A program made the translations under genes and the position numbers. The notes beneath the pieces were generated by a model, which was not told the origin of the DNA, made no database searches, and was given only the letters and a program-made list of their open reading frames with translations. From Glaciihabitans sp. (GTDB lineage: Bacteria; Actinomycetota; Actinomycetes; Actinomycetales; Microbacteriaceae), in the NCBI GenBank assembly GCA_025463785.1, contig JAODBD010000005.1, positions 186,001 to 250,000 of the forward strand: a stretch of 64,000 bases of DNA, in the 5' to 3' direction. Positions within the stretch are counted from its first letter, which is position 1; the number at the start of each line of letters is the position of its first letter. Shown in pieces: positions 52,752-61,347 of the stretch.

Positions 52752-53903
52752 CTACTTGATTGCCGAAGCCCACTTGGCAGACAGCAGCTTGGCTGCGGCT
52801 GCTGCCTGGTCTGCGGTCAGCTGGACGAAGTTCGACGGAGCCTCACCGACGCTCGCGAGAACGGCAGCGTCGACCGACTTGCTGGTCTCCATGGCAGCGA
52901 GCGTTGCCGGGTAAGCACCCGACGCGAGGTACAGGTTCTGCACCTCTGGGCTGTAGATGTACTCCTCCCAGAGGCGGGCTGCCGCCGGGTTCGGAGCGTC
53001 TACGTTGATGGCCTGGTTGTAGTAGCTGCCGAGCGCGGTGCCCGGCAGAACGACGGTCTTCCAGTTCGCGTTGCCAGCGGAGCCACCGGCAGCGCCCCAG
53101 GCCAGGTTGTTGTAGCTCCACTGCAGAACCACCGGGGTCTCACCGGAGTTCACGGTGGCCTGAGTCGGGAGAACCGAAAGGAAGTTTCCCGCCTTCTTCA
53201 GTTTTGAAAAGAAGTCGATGCCGGGCTGGATGTTGTCGGCCGAGCCACCGCTCTGGAGTGCGGCAAGGTAGACGGCGCTCGCGGCCTCGTTGGCCTGCGT
53301 CGGGTTGCCCTTGATCGCGACCTTGCCCTTATACGCGGCGCCCAGCAGGTCAGTGATGGATGTCGGGGCCGTCGTGATCTTGGAGGAGTCGTACCCGATC
53401 GACATGAGACCGGTGTAGTCGTAGTACCACTTGCCCGAGGCATCCTTGAAATTGGCGGGGATGTCGGACCAGTTCGCGACCTCGTACGGCGCGACGAGGC
53501 CCAGGTTCTGGTCGAGGACGGCGGTGCCGATGTCGAAGACGTCGGGGGCCGTGCTCTGGCCCTTCTGCGAGTTGGCGGCAGAAACCTCGTCCGCACTCGA
53601 ACCGTTCGGGTTCGCGGAGTTGATCTTGATCTTCGGGTACTTCGCCTCGAATCCCGCGATGATCTTGCCGTAGTTTGCCCAGCTCGGCGGAAGGGTGATG
53701 ACGTTCAGCTGACCTTCTGCGTTGGCTGCGGCGATGAGGCCGGACATTCCGCCAAAGTCCTTGGCACTCGTTGCCGTCTCGGCCTTCGCCTTGCTGATGC
53801 TGCCGGTGCTATTCGCGTTCGTCGTGCCCGCCGAGCAGGCTGAGAGCGAAATCGCTGCGACGGCAACGAGGGCAACGCCGATGAGGTGGCGCTTTGTAAT
53901 CAA
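52752..53903 (-). CDS. ABC importer substrate-binding lipoprotein (candidate aminophosphonate binder)
   Basis: 383 residues. Lipoprotein signal with lipobox SLSAC; mature protein of the family-1/PotD-AfuA fold (GQLNVITLPPSWANYGKIIAGFEAKYP ... PDVFDIGTAVLDQNLGLVAPY ... IYSPEVQNLYLASGAYPA). The context next to a TIGR03364-like oxidase and a phosphonatase-like hydrolase suggests a 2-aminoethylphosphonate-type ligand; this is inference. Confidence 0.88.
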   Translation of the reverse strand: MITKRHLIGVALVAVAAISLSACSAGTTNANSTGSISKAKAETATSAKDFGGMSGLIAAANAEGQLNVITLPPSWANYGKIIAGFEAKYPKIKINSANPNGSSADEVSAANSQKGQSTAPDVFDIGTAVLDQNLGLVAPYEVANWSDIPANFKDASGKWYYDYTGLMSIGYDSSKITTAPTSITDLLGAAYKGKVAIKGNPTQANEAASAVYLAALQSGGSADNIQPGIDFFSKLKKAGNFLSVLPTQATVNSGETPVVLQWSYNNLAWGAAGGSAGNANWKTVVLPGTALGSYYNQAINVDAPNPAAARLWEEYIYSPEVQNLYLASGAYPATLAAMETSKSVDAAVLASVGEAPSNFVQLTADQAAAAAKLLSAKWASAIK

Positions 53904-53996
53904 GTGATCCTCCAGGAGGCCAGACCGCGGCTGCCCACGCTGTGGGGTGAGCTATCGGATACCGGGGTGGCTCATCCGAAGCATCTCGGCCCAGAG

Positions 53997-55169
53997 TTAC
54001 GCGACGGCGTTCGTTCGGTTAACGGCAGGCAACACGACGACGGATTCTTCGAACGTTTTCTCGGCGAGGCCGAAGGAGATGGTCATCCCGATGCCTGAAG
54101 TCACGGTCACAGCCGTGACGCCGGGCACGGGTTCGGCGACCAGATACGGGTGCTTCGGGCTCGACGCGTAGATGCCCTGCCACCGCTCAAGCACGCGCAG
54201 CTCGCCCACACCCAGGATTCGCGCTATTTCTGCGAGAAGAATTTCGGATGTCGCCTCGGCCTGGAACGGGTCCACGGTCGTCCCGTAGCGGTGGCTGTCG
54301 CCCACGATGAGGGTGCCGTCCGGGCGCTGGGTGAACATGATGTTGGCCACGATGTCGAGCAACTCAGGACTGCGTTCAGCGACCTCGCGCGCGAGCTCGG
54401 CCGCGGCTGTGGTTTCGGCGAATGCGGGGTACCGCAGCATCGAGGTGCCGGTCAGCACCGCGGGGCGAAGCACAAGGCCGTCGGGGGCAGCCACCCGAAC
54501 CATTTGGAGCCCACAGCGTTCGACCGCGTGTTCGGCTGCGAGCTCCGGAAACAGGTAGTCGAGGTCGTGGCCGACGCACACGATCGTGCGCTCGGCACGG
54601 ATGTCGCCCCGGCTTGTTCGGGCGATCCCGCCTTCACCACCCTGGTAGCTGGTCTGCCAGAGGAACGTGACGCCGGGCTGAGCGGCAAGCCAGGCCGCCA
54701 TCGCGCCGACCGCCTCACGCGGGTCGACGCGGAGGTCGTCGCCAAGGAGGGCACCGCCGATGATGGCGGGGTCGGCATCCGCTCGGAGGTGCGACCGCGT
54801 CTCGGCCTCGGTGAGGAGCGTCACCTGGCCGGGTTCGCGGGAGGAGGCGAGTTCGTCGAGCACCGCGAGTTCAGCGGCACTACGGGCGAGGGTAAGCGCA
54901 CCCGACTGGATCAAGAAGAAGCCGGCGTTCGCGCTGTGGTCGAGCCATTTGCCGCGTGCGACCATGGCGAGTTCGAGCAGCTCGCCCGATTGCGCGGTCA
55001 CGCAGCAGTGGCCGAAGTTGCGCACGGAGGCGCCGACGGCCCTGGCATCCCGGTCGATGACGGTGACGCTGAGACCTCGGGCTATCGCTGCCGAGGCGTG
55101 CGCGAGGCCGACGATTCCGGCGCCGACGACCAGGACATCCGATTCGGCGAGATATCTCGTTGAGTTCAC
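53997..55169 (-). CDS. FAD-dependent oxidoreductase, TIGR03364-like (aminophosphonate-associated)
   Basis: 390 residues from GTG 55167-55169. FAD-binding DVLVVGAGIVGLAHASAAIARGLSVTVIDRD at the N-terminus, the DAO-like fold, and RNFGHCCVTAQSGELLELA, which I associate with the TIGR03364 group found beside phosphonatase-like HAD genes. Probable reaction: oxidative deamination of an aminophosphonate to a phosphono-aldehyde with H2O2; substrate inferred from context. First gene of the operon; CATAGT upstream could be its -10 box. Confidence 0.85.
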   Translation of the reverse strand: MNSTRYLAESDVLVVGAGIVGLAHASAAIARGLSVTVIDRDARAVGASVRNFGHCCVTAQSGELLELAMVARGKWLDHSANAGFFLIQSGALTLARSAAELAVLDELASSREPGQVTLLTEAETRSHLRADADPAIIGGALLGDDLRVDPREAVGAMAAWLAAQPGVTFLWQTSYQGGEGGIARTSRGDIRAERTIVCVGHDLDYLFPELAAEHAVERCGLQMVRVAAPDGLVLRPAVLTGTSMLRYPAFAETTAAAELAREVAERSPELLDIVANIMFTQRPDGTLIVGDSHRYGTTVDPFQAEATSEILLAEIARILGVGELRVLERWQGIYASSPKHPYLVAEPVPGVTAVTVTSGIGMTISFGLAEKTFEESVVVLPAVNRTNAVA

Positions 55170-55271
55170 GAGCAGCAACTATGGTTACGCACGGGAATCG
55201 ATGGCAAGGCGCCGGGCGGGACGTTGCCGGCCGTTCACCGAGTGTTCGTGTGTGTGTTGTTGGCTTAACGA

Positions 55272-55967
55272 GTGATTGATTTAGTTGCGCTCGACATGGC
55301 CGGCACGACGATCGACGACCACGGTGCCGTCTACGTCGCGCTCGCCGAAGCGGTCGAGGAGACGGGTGCGACGCTGCTCGAATCCGACCTCCAGCAGTGG
55401 ATGGGCACCGACAAGGTCGCCGCAATCACAGCCCTCATGGAACTCGGCGGCGAGGAGCCCACCGGCAAACGGGTGGCCGTCGCCTTCGATCGTTTTCGCG
55501 CGATCCTCGCGGCGTCGTACCGCAACTCTCCCCCGCGAGCGCTGCCGGGTGTTGTTCTGGCTCTTGAAGAATTGAGTGGACGCAGCATCCGCATCGCCCT
55601 CACGACCGGCTTCGATGACGCTGTCGCATTCCCGCTGCTGGAGTCGCTCGGCTGGAAGGTGGGCGTCCTGCTCGACGCCGTGGTGACAACCTCCGACGTC
55701 CCGGCCGGGCGCCCCGCTCCGTACCTGATTCACCGCGCCATGGAGAAGACGGGAGCGATGGATGTGCGCCAGGTTCTGGCCGCCGGCGACACGATCGTCG
55801 ACCTCCAGGCTGCACACAATGCCGGCGTCATCGGAGTAGGCGTGCTCACCGGCCAGCTATCGCGGGCGCAGCTCGCAGCGCATCCGCACCACTACATCCT
55901 GGATAGCGTTGCCGACCTCCCGGACCTCGACGAAACGGCGAGCCCGGACCTGATCCCGAGCCGCTGA
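55272..55967 (+). CDS. phosphonatase-like HAD hydrolase (TIGR03351/PhnX-like)
   Basis: 231 residues, GTG start at 55272. Nucleophile D8 lies in ALDMAGTTID, the D-x-A-G-T-T pattern of phosphonoacetaldehyde hydrolase, and K48 in QWMGTDKVAAI matches the Schiff-base lysine position of PhnX (MGxxK). Later HAD motifs are IALTTGFDD and AAGDTIVDLQAAHNAGVIGVGV. It should cleave the C-P bond of a phosphono-aldehyde made by the divergent oxidoreductase. The stop codon falls within an 8-bp repeat array. Confidence 0.9.
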   Translation: MIDLVALDMAGTTIDDHGAVYVALAEAVEETGATLLESDLQQWMGTDKVAAITALMELGGEEPTGKRVAVAFDRFRAILAASYRNSPPRALPGVVLALEELSGRSIRIALTTGFDDAVAFPLLESLGWKVGVLLDAVVTTSDVPAGRPAPYLIHRAMEKTGAMDVRQVLAAGDTIVDLQAAHNAGVIGVGVLTGQLSRAQLAAHPHHYILDSVADLPDLDETASPDLIPSR

Positions 55968-56053
55968 GCCACTGAGCCACTGAGTCACCGGGCCACCGAT
56001 GCACGGAGCCACTGATGCGCTGAGCCGCTGATACGCTGAGCCGCTGATACGCT
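55958..56053. repeat. twelve 8-bp tandem repeats running from the phosphonatase stop
   Basis: GAGCCACT-type octamers occupy 55958-56053 without gaps. Unit boundaries: 55958 GAGCCGCT, 55966 and 55974 GAGCCACT, then variants, ending with alternating GAGCCGCT/GATACGCT at 56022-56053. The TGA stop (55965-55967) spans the first unit junction, and TGA recurs at nearly every junction. The array stops 34 bp before the glycosylase start. Confidence 0.95.
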
Positions 56054-56086
56054 GACTGTCGCACCCTGCCGATAGTGTCGGAGGCG

Positions 56087-57319
56087 ATGACTGAGACGAT
56101 TTCGGCGGCGCAGGCGCGACGCATCACGCTCGCGGCTCAGGGGTTCGGGCGGCCGCGCCCGGCGAGCGTCGGGATCCGCCAGATCGATGCCGTGGTGCGC
56201 CGGATGGGCCTGCTGCAGCTCGACTCGGTCAACGTGTTCGAGCGCAGTCACTACCTGCCCGTTTTCGCCCGGCTTGGCGCCTACGACAAGGCCGACCTCG
56301 ACCGTCTCACGTTCGGCAAGAAAGCGCGATACACCGAGTATTGGGCACACGTTGCCGCGCTCATCCCGCTCGAGAGCTGGCCGTTGTGGCGCTGGCACAT
56401 GGCGTGGCATCGAGACCTGTACGCATCCCGGCCCGCCTCGAGCTGGGTCAATAGCAACGGCGAGATGCTCGACTGGTTGCGGGCCGAACTCGCAGCGAAA
56501 GGACCACTGCCGGCCAGCAAGATCGAGCACGACGCCAATCGTCGACGCGGCGGCTGGTGGGAGTGGTCGGATGTGAAGATCGGTCTCGAGTCACTGTTCT
56601 TCATGGGCGAGGTAGTTTCGGCCGGCCGCACCAACTTCGAGCGCACGTACGCGCTCGCCGAGCAGGTCATGCCGGCAGAGTTCATGGCCTCGGAGGTCAG
56701 CAAGCACGACGCCATCCGGCACCTGCTGCTGCGCGCCGCCGAAAGCTACGGCGTCGCCACCATGGCCGATCTTGCCGACTACTACCGGCTGATGAAGGGC
56801 TGGGTGGCGCCCATTCTCGCCGAACTCGTCGACGAGGGCGCGCTCGTGCCGGTGACCGTAAGGGGTTGGGAGCGAGGCGGCAAGCCGATCCCGGCCTACC
56901 TGCATCCCGACGCTCGCATCCCGCGGCGCATCGAGACCGCTGCACTGCTCTCGCCTTTCGACCCGGTCGTCTGGTATCGCGAGCGTGCCCTGCGACTCTT
57001 CGACTTCCACTACCGGATCGAGATCTACACGCCAGCGCCCAAGCGCATCTACGGCTACTACACGCTGCCGCTCCTCATCGACGACCAAATCGTGGGGCGG
57101 GTCGACCTCAAGAGCGACCGGCAGAACGGTGTGCTGAGAGTTCAATCGGCCTGGCGCGAACCGCATGCCATCGGCACCGAGATCGAAGCACGCACGGCGC
57201 AGCTGCTGCGCAAGACCGCGGCGTGGCAGGGGCTCGATGCCATCGAGGTCATGAACTGGGGCGATCTCGCGGCCGGCCTCGCCGCAGAACTCAAGGTCAC
57301 AGTTCTGCCACGGGTCTAG
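56087..57319 (+). CDS. YcaQ/AlkX-like winged-HTH DNA glycosylase (HTH_42 family)
   Basis: 410 residues. ATG 56087 is favoured: TAGTGT lies eight nt upstream as a leaderless -10, and GGAGG is very close. Family stretches: GLLQLDSVNVFERSHYLPVFARLGAYD (catalytic Q-x-D of the YcaQ-like branch), RYTEYWAHVAALIPLESWPLWRWRM-like region and the C-terminal KRIYGYYTLPLLIDDQIVGRVDLKSDR. E. coli YcaQ removes alkylated bases and opens interstrand crosslinks. Likely a DNA-repair enzyme. Confidence 0.9.
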   Translation: MTETISAAQARRITLAAQGFGRPRPASVGIRQIDAVVRRMGLLQLDSVNVFERSHYLPVFARLGAYDKADLDRLTFGKKARYTEYWAHVAALIPLESWPLWRWHMAWHRDLYASRPASSWVNSNGEMLDWLRAELAAKGPLPASKIEHDANRRRGGWWEWSDVKIGLESLFFMGEVVSAGRTNFERTYALAEQVMPAEFMASEVSKHDAIRHLLLRAAESYGVATMADLADYYRLMKGWVAPILAELVDEGALVPVTVRGWERGGKPIPAYLHPDARIPRRIETAALLSPFDPVVWYRERALRLFDFHYRIEIYTPAPKRIYGYYTLPLLIDDQIVGRVDLKSDRQNGVLRVQSAWREPHAIGTEIEARTAQLLRKTAAWQGLDAIEVMNWGDLAAGLAAELKVTVLPRV

Positions 57320-57403
57320 CCGCGGCCGGTGCCCACGGGTACAGTCTTGGAGAGTTCAAGCTACCCGGTCCATTCAACGAGATGCAGGAAGGAGGGCGAG
57401 ACC

Positions 57404-57463
57404 ATGACTGTCTATGTCGTGCGCTCCCACATCCACCCTTCCTTTGAGGTCGCCGCAGGCTGA
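57404..57463 (+). CDS. 19-residue leader peptide upstream of RIO kinase gene
   Basis: ATG 57404 to TGA 57461-57463 encodes MTVYVVRSHIHPSFEVAAG, preceded by AAGGAGG eight nt upstream, the best ribosome site in the neighbourhood. The stop codon lies in the loop of a perfect hairpin (57455-57472), and a second hairpin follows. A TACAGT -10-like hexamer is at 57340-57345. Too short for a normal protein; the arrangement fits a regulatory upstream ORF. Confidence 0.6.
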   Translation: MTVYVVRSHIHPSFEVAAG

Positions 57464-57529
57464 TCTGCCTGCATCGCGGCAACTCGGCAACCGAGTTGCT
57501 CACGCGCTGTGACCTCCCAATCTTCGGAG
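57455..57529 (+). promoter_or_regulatory. leader hairpins between the peptide and the RIO kinase gene
   Basis: Hairpin 1: GCAGGC 57455-57460 with GCCTGC 57467-57472, loop TGATCT holding the peptide stop. Hairpin 2: GCAACTCGG 57479-57487 with CCGAGTTGC 57491-57499, 9 perfect bp, loop CAA. A third weak pairing joins CTCC 57514-57517 to the probable kinase ribosome site GGAG 57526-57529. No U-run, so control of translation or Rho access is more likely than intrinsic termination. Confidence 0.55.
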
Positions 57530-57539
57530 TTCACCAACC

Positions 57540-58418
57540 TTGTCTTCTCGACGACCGTCTTCATCTGACGTATTTCGCTTCTACGAGCGCACCGAGCTCG
57601 CCGGCGAGTTCGCCGCAGTCCCCACCTTTTCCGGCGACGTCCCCGGCGACGGCCAGCGATGGTCGACCTGGACCGCGGTCACTCCGACCGAACGCGGGCC
57701 GAAGCCGTATCCGAGCTGGGTGGTCACCTCTGCCTCGGCCTTCGACACCGAGCTCGGCATCGTCAAGACCGGCAAGGAGGCAGATCTGTTTCTTATCGAA
57801 CGGGCGGTCCCTGGGGATCCGGGCCAATCCAGCATCCTCGCGGCCAAACGGTATCGGGATGCCGAGACGAGCGACTTTCATCGCTCGACGCGCTACTCGG
57901 AGGGTCGCCGAATGCGGAACACTCGCGACACCCGCGCCGTGGCACGAGGCAGCGCCTACGGTCAGAGCGTCTCATCGACCCGCTGGGCCTACGCCGAGTT
58001 CGAGGCGCTCTGCACTCTGTACTCGCTCGGTGTGCCCGTGCCGTATCCGGTACAGATCCACGGCACCGAGATCCTGATGGAGTTCATCGGTCACGGCATG
58101 GTGGCGGCCCCCCGACTTTCCCAGGTGAGATCGAGCGCGCACGAAATGCGGGCGTTGTTCGAGCAGGTCGTCACCATCATGGGCTCGCTGGCCAGCGCCG
58201 GTCTCGCGCACGGTGACCTCTCGGCCTACAACCTTCTCGTGAAGGACGGCCGGGTAGTCATGATCGATCTTCCGCAGGTCGTCGAGGTCGTGAGCAACCC
58301 GAGCGGAATGGACTTTCTTCACCGCGACTGCGTCAACGTGTGCGAGTGGTTCACCCGCCAGCGCGTGACCTGCGACGCGGAAGATCTGTTCGGCAACCTC
58401 GTGGCTCGGATGTTCTAA
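57540..58418 (+). CDS. RIO-type atypical protein kinase
   Basis: 292 residues. Start TTG 57540 is the only candidate: an in-frame TGA lies at 57510-57512 and the next GTG is 60 codons in. RIO signatures: IVKTGKEADLFLIE (ATP-binding), AAKRYRD, AYAEFEALCTLYSLGVPVPYPV, catalytic loop AHGDLSAYNLLV, metal-binding MIDLPQVVEV, and the C-terminal DFLHRDCVNVCEWF. Bacterial RIO kinases are poorly characterised; eukaryotic ones act in ribosome maturation. Confidence 0.9.
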   Translation: MSSRRPSSSDVFRFYERTELAGEFAAVPTFSGDVPGDGQRWSTWTAVTPTERGPKPYPSWVVTSASAFDTELGIVKTGKEADLFLIERAVPGDPGQSSILAAKRYRDAETSDFHRSTRYSEGRRMRNTRDTRAVARGSAYGQSVSSTRWAYAEFEALCTLYSLGVPVPYPVQIHGTEILMEFIGHGMVAAPRLSQVRSSAHEMRALFEQVVTIMGSLASAGLAHGDLSAYNLLVKDGRVVMIDLPQVVEVVSNPSGMDFLHRDCVNVCEWFTRQRVTCDAEDLFGNLVARMF

Positions 58419-58434
58419 TGCCAAAATGGCGACC

Positions 58435-59589
58435 ATGAAACGCCGAGCGCGCCTGGTACCCGTCCTCGCCTTTGCCGCCCTGGTCGCGCTCGGTGCGGCA
58501 GGGTGCGCACCTGCAACGCCAACAGGTCCGACGGATGCGCCGACTCAGTCGCCGACCCCGACACCGACGGCCACCGCGGTCCCGGTCGCTGCGGCGCCAA
58601 CTCCCCGCTTCGACCTGACCTGCGACGATCTCATCACGCGCGGCGATCTGACGACGCTGTTCGCCGATCCGATGTCAGCCGAGAACCCGGCGACGCCCGA
58701 TCTTGCCACCTCCGACGTCATCCCGACCTCCGACTTCGTTCGCACTCGCGGGGGCCTTGCCTGCCGCTGGAGCAACGGCAAGGTCGACGATGGGAGCGCG
58801 ACGCGAAGCGCCATGTCGGCGACCTTTTCGCTGCTGCCGGATGCCGCATCCGGCTGGAAAAGATACCGCACGATCTACGCCCTGAAGTCCGACACCGAGA
58901 GCTACTGCAGCGGTGACACCACCATCACGAGCTGCTATCTCGACGCCTTCGTCGACGGCTACTGGATCGAAGCCGACTTCGAGAACATCCACGCCAAGCT
59001 CGCCAGGCAAACCTCGCCCGTGATCGCACCTGCAAAGGCCGTCTTCTCGAAGGCGCTCGCCACCCTTCCCACGCTCAGCACCACAGGACCCCTCTGGACG
59101 CCGCCAGCAGGAACACTCACCGCGCCGCGAACCTGTGACGGATATGTCAGCCCCGCACAGGTGAAAGCCGCCCTCGGCACGACAGCCAGGGTCGTGCTGG
59201 GTCAGGGTGACCAGGGCGGCTGGAGCCTCGGCTCCGAGGCCGAACAGGATGCCGCCGGCTTCGGTTGCATCCTCGGCGCAGGCAACACGGACAACGGGTA
59301 CGGCTACCTCAGCTGGCTCCCCGGTGGCGCATGGGCTGCGAAGGAAGCCGCCGTTCTTCTCCCGGGAACTCCCGTCACCGTCGCGGGGCTGCAGGCTGGC
59401 GACACCGTGACGATGTCAACCGATGCGACGAGCAAGTCGATCCGTGTTGACATCGTCGTCGGTGGCAACTGGGTGCACTTCGACCTGTGGGACTACGGGG
59501 CGACATCCGACATCCCCAGGGCGACCGCGCCCCGTACCGTCGCCGCGAAGGCGATTGCCGCCGCGATCGTCGCGACGCTGCGGAGCTAG
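58435..59589 (+). CDS. secreted lipoprotein of unknown function
   Basis: 384 residues from ATG 58435 (or 387 from 58426). Signal with lipobox LGAAGCAP, then a Thr/Pro-rich linker (TPTGPTDAPTQSPTPTPT), then two halves each with Cys residues (LTCDDLITRGDLTTLFADP ... ACRWSNGK and RTCDGYVSPAQVKAALG ... GFGCILGA) that look like a duplicated domain of ~150 residues. No family recognised. Follows the RIO kinase by 16 nt. Confidence 0.82.
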   Translation: MKRRARLVPVLAFAALVALGAAGCAPATPTGPTDAPTQSPTPTPTATAVPVAAAPTPRFDLTCDDLITRGDLTTLFADPMSAENPATPDLATSDVIPTSDFVRTRGGLACRWSNGKVDDGSATRSAMSATFSLLPDAASGWKRYRTIYALKSDTESYCSGDTTITSCYLDAFVDGYWIEADFENIHAKLARQTSPVIAPAKAVFSKALATLPTLSTTGPLWTPPAGTLTAPRTCDGYVSPAQVKAALGTTARVVLGQGDQGGWSLGSEAEQDAAGFGCILGAGNTDNGYGYLSWLPGGAWAAKEAAVLLPGTPVTVAGLQAGDTVTMSTDATSKSIRVDIVVGGNWVHFDLWDYGATSDIPRATAPRTVAAKAIAAAIVATLRS

Positions 59590-59605
59590 CACCAGCAGGC
59601 GGAAG

Positions 59606-60523
59606 CTAAAAACCGCCGCCAAGCTTCTCGAGCCGCACAATGCGGTCGGGGATGGGCGGATGCGTACCGAACAGCTTGGCAATCAGGCCGGGCTTGTTGG
59701 GGTCGGCGATCCACATGTGCGCCATGCTCGAGTTCTGACGACTGACGGGCCGACCATACTGGCCGAGCTTCGCCAGCGCACTCTCGAGTTCGGGCGGGTT
59801 GCGTGTAATCATGGCGCTCGAGGCATCGGCGAGATATTCACGCTGGCGCGAAATGGCCGCCTGAATGAGCGCCGCGAGGATCGGCGAGATCACCAGCGCG
59901 ACAAGGCTCAGCACGAGAACGACCGGGTTGCCGCCGCCGCCACTGTTGTTGTTATTGCGGTTGTTGCCGCCGAGCCCGCCGAAGAAGCTCAGTCGGAGCA
60001 GGATGTCGGCGATGAACCCGATGGCGACGACCAGCCCGAAGACCAGAGTCGACACCCGGATGTCGTAGTTCTGCACGTGACCCATCTCGTGGGCCATGAC
60101 GCCTTCAAGTTCGGAGTCATCCATGAGATCCAGGATGCCGGTGGTCGCGGCAACCGCCGCGTGCTTCGGATCGCGCCCGGTCGAGAACGCATTCGGCGCC
60201 GGGTCGTTGATGATGTACACCTTCGGCATCGGCAACCCGGTCGAGATCGACAGGTTTTCTACGATGCGATACAACCGCGGATTGTCGGCCTTCTGGATTT
60301 CCTGCGCCCCGGTGATCGCCAGCGCCTGACCAGAGGCCGCGAAGTACTGGATGAGCGTGTAGATGCCGGCGCCGATCACCACGGCGATGAAGATCGTGTA
60401 GTCGCCGGACTGGCCGCGCCCCCAGATGTAGTTGACGGCAAAGCCGATAGCCGCGATCAAAACCAGAAACAGCGTGATTATGAAGACGGTATTGCGTTTG
60501 TTGGCAGCGATTGCCCTATACAT
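59606..60523 (-). CDS. htpX: M48-family zinc metalloprotease HtpX
   Basis: 305 residues. Two N-terminal helices, zinc motif HEMGH (H145, E146, H149), two further helices, then a C-terminal zinc-binding E in LADASSAMITRNPPEL. Degrades misfolded membrane proteins. The segment GGLGGNNRNNNNSGGGGNP is a low-complexity loop. Paired with lemA immediately upstream, a common arrangement. Confidence 0.94.
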   Translation of the reverse strand: MYRAIAANKRNTVFIITLFLVLIAAIGFAVNYIWGRGQSGDYTIFIAVVIGAGIYTLIQYFAASGQALAITGAQEIQKADNPRLYRIVENLSISTGLPMPKVYIINDPAPNAFSTGRDPKHAAVAATTGILDLMDDSELEGVMAHEMGHVQNYDIRVSTLVFGLVVAIGFIADILLRLSFFGGLGGNNRNNNNSGGGGNPVVLVLSLVALVISPILAALIQAAISRQREYLADASSAMITRNPPELESALAKLGQYGRPVSRQNSSMAHMWIADPNKPGLIAKLFGTHPPIPDRIVRLEKLGGGF

Positions 60524-60562
60524 GGAGCCTCGGGTAATACATGGGGCCTCAGATGCCCGGCT

Positions 60563-61129
60563 CTAGAACTGCACGCGCGGCGGCTCGGCGATCGACGCCG
60601 AGTCTGCGACCTCGAAGAAGTCGCGCGCGGTGAAGCCGAGGCGCCTGGCGAAGATGTTGTTCGGGAACACCTTGATCTTCGTGTTGAGCTCCCGCACACC
60701 ACCGTTGTAGAACCGGCGCGACGCCTGAATCTTGTCTTCGGTGTCGACCAACTCGGCCTGCAGTTGCAGGAAGTTCTGGTTGGCCTGCAGCTGCGGGTAA
60801 GCCTCGGCAACCGCGAATATGCTCTTGAGGGCGCCCTGCATCTGGTTCTCAGCAACGGATGCCTGTGCCGGCGTCGTGGCATTGACCGTCGCCGCGCGAG
60901 CGGCCGTTACGGCCTCGAACACGCCACTCTCGTGCGACGCGTACCCCTTGACCGATTCAACGAGGTTCGGGATGAGATCGGCACGCCGCTTGAGTTGCAC
61001 CGTGATGTCGCTCCACGCCTCGTCAACGCGCACATTCAGCGTGACGAGGGAGTTGTACGTCGACCAGATGACGATGCCGATGATGATGATCAACAGCACG
61101 ATGATGCCGATGACGATTAGGGTTCCCAT
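60563..61129 (-). CDS. lemA: LemA family protein
   Basis: 188 residues from ATG 61127-61129. One N-terminal TM helix (TLIVIGIIVLLIIIIGIVIW), then the helical LemA domain: YNSLVTLNVRVDEAWSDITVQLKRRADLIPNLVESVKGYA and RRFYNGGVRELNTKIKVFPNNIFA, ending EPPRVQF. Function unclear; it clusters with htpX. Upstream is AACTCC(N4)GGAGTT (61157-61172), an operator candidate; the 218-bp spacer to 61347 has no other gene. Confidence 0.94.
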   Translation of the reverse strand: MGTLIVIGIIVLLIIIIGIVIWSTYNSLVTLNVRVDEAWSDITVQLKRRADLIPNLVESVKGYASHESGVFEAVTAARAATVNATTPAQASVAENQMQGALKSIFAVAEAYPQLQANQNFLQLQAELVDTEDKIQASRRFYNGGVRELNTKIKVFPNNIFARRLGFTARDFFEVADSASIAEPPRVQF

Positions 61130-61347
61130 GCCTAGAACTATAGGGGAAGTGAGTCCAACTCCTATGGGAGTTTCCGCAAGCTCACAGCGAACGCTGAACG
61201 GACATCCAGCGCGCACGAAGCAACGTGGACAGGGCCATCCAACTCCCGGGATGACCACCCGAAGACGGCCCGGCCAGGCGCGGGCAGGGACGAAGTCTGA
61301 CGCACCACTCCTTGCGCACAACGGCATCCAGCTAAAGAATTCGTCAC

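Noticed and set aside
53904-53996. Possible terminator or promoter between the FAD oxidase and binding-protein genes
   Set aside because: No clear hairpin or promoter hexamers; treated as a simple intra-operon spacer.
55958-56053. Octamer array considered as a CRISPR array
   Set aside because: Units are only 8 bp, directly contiguous and without spacers; no cas genes are present.
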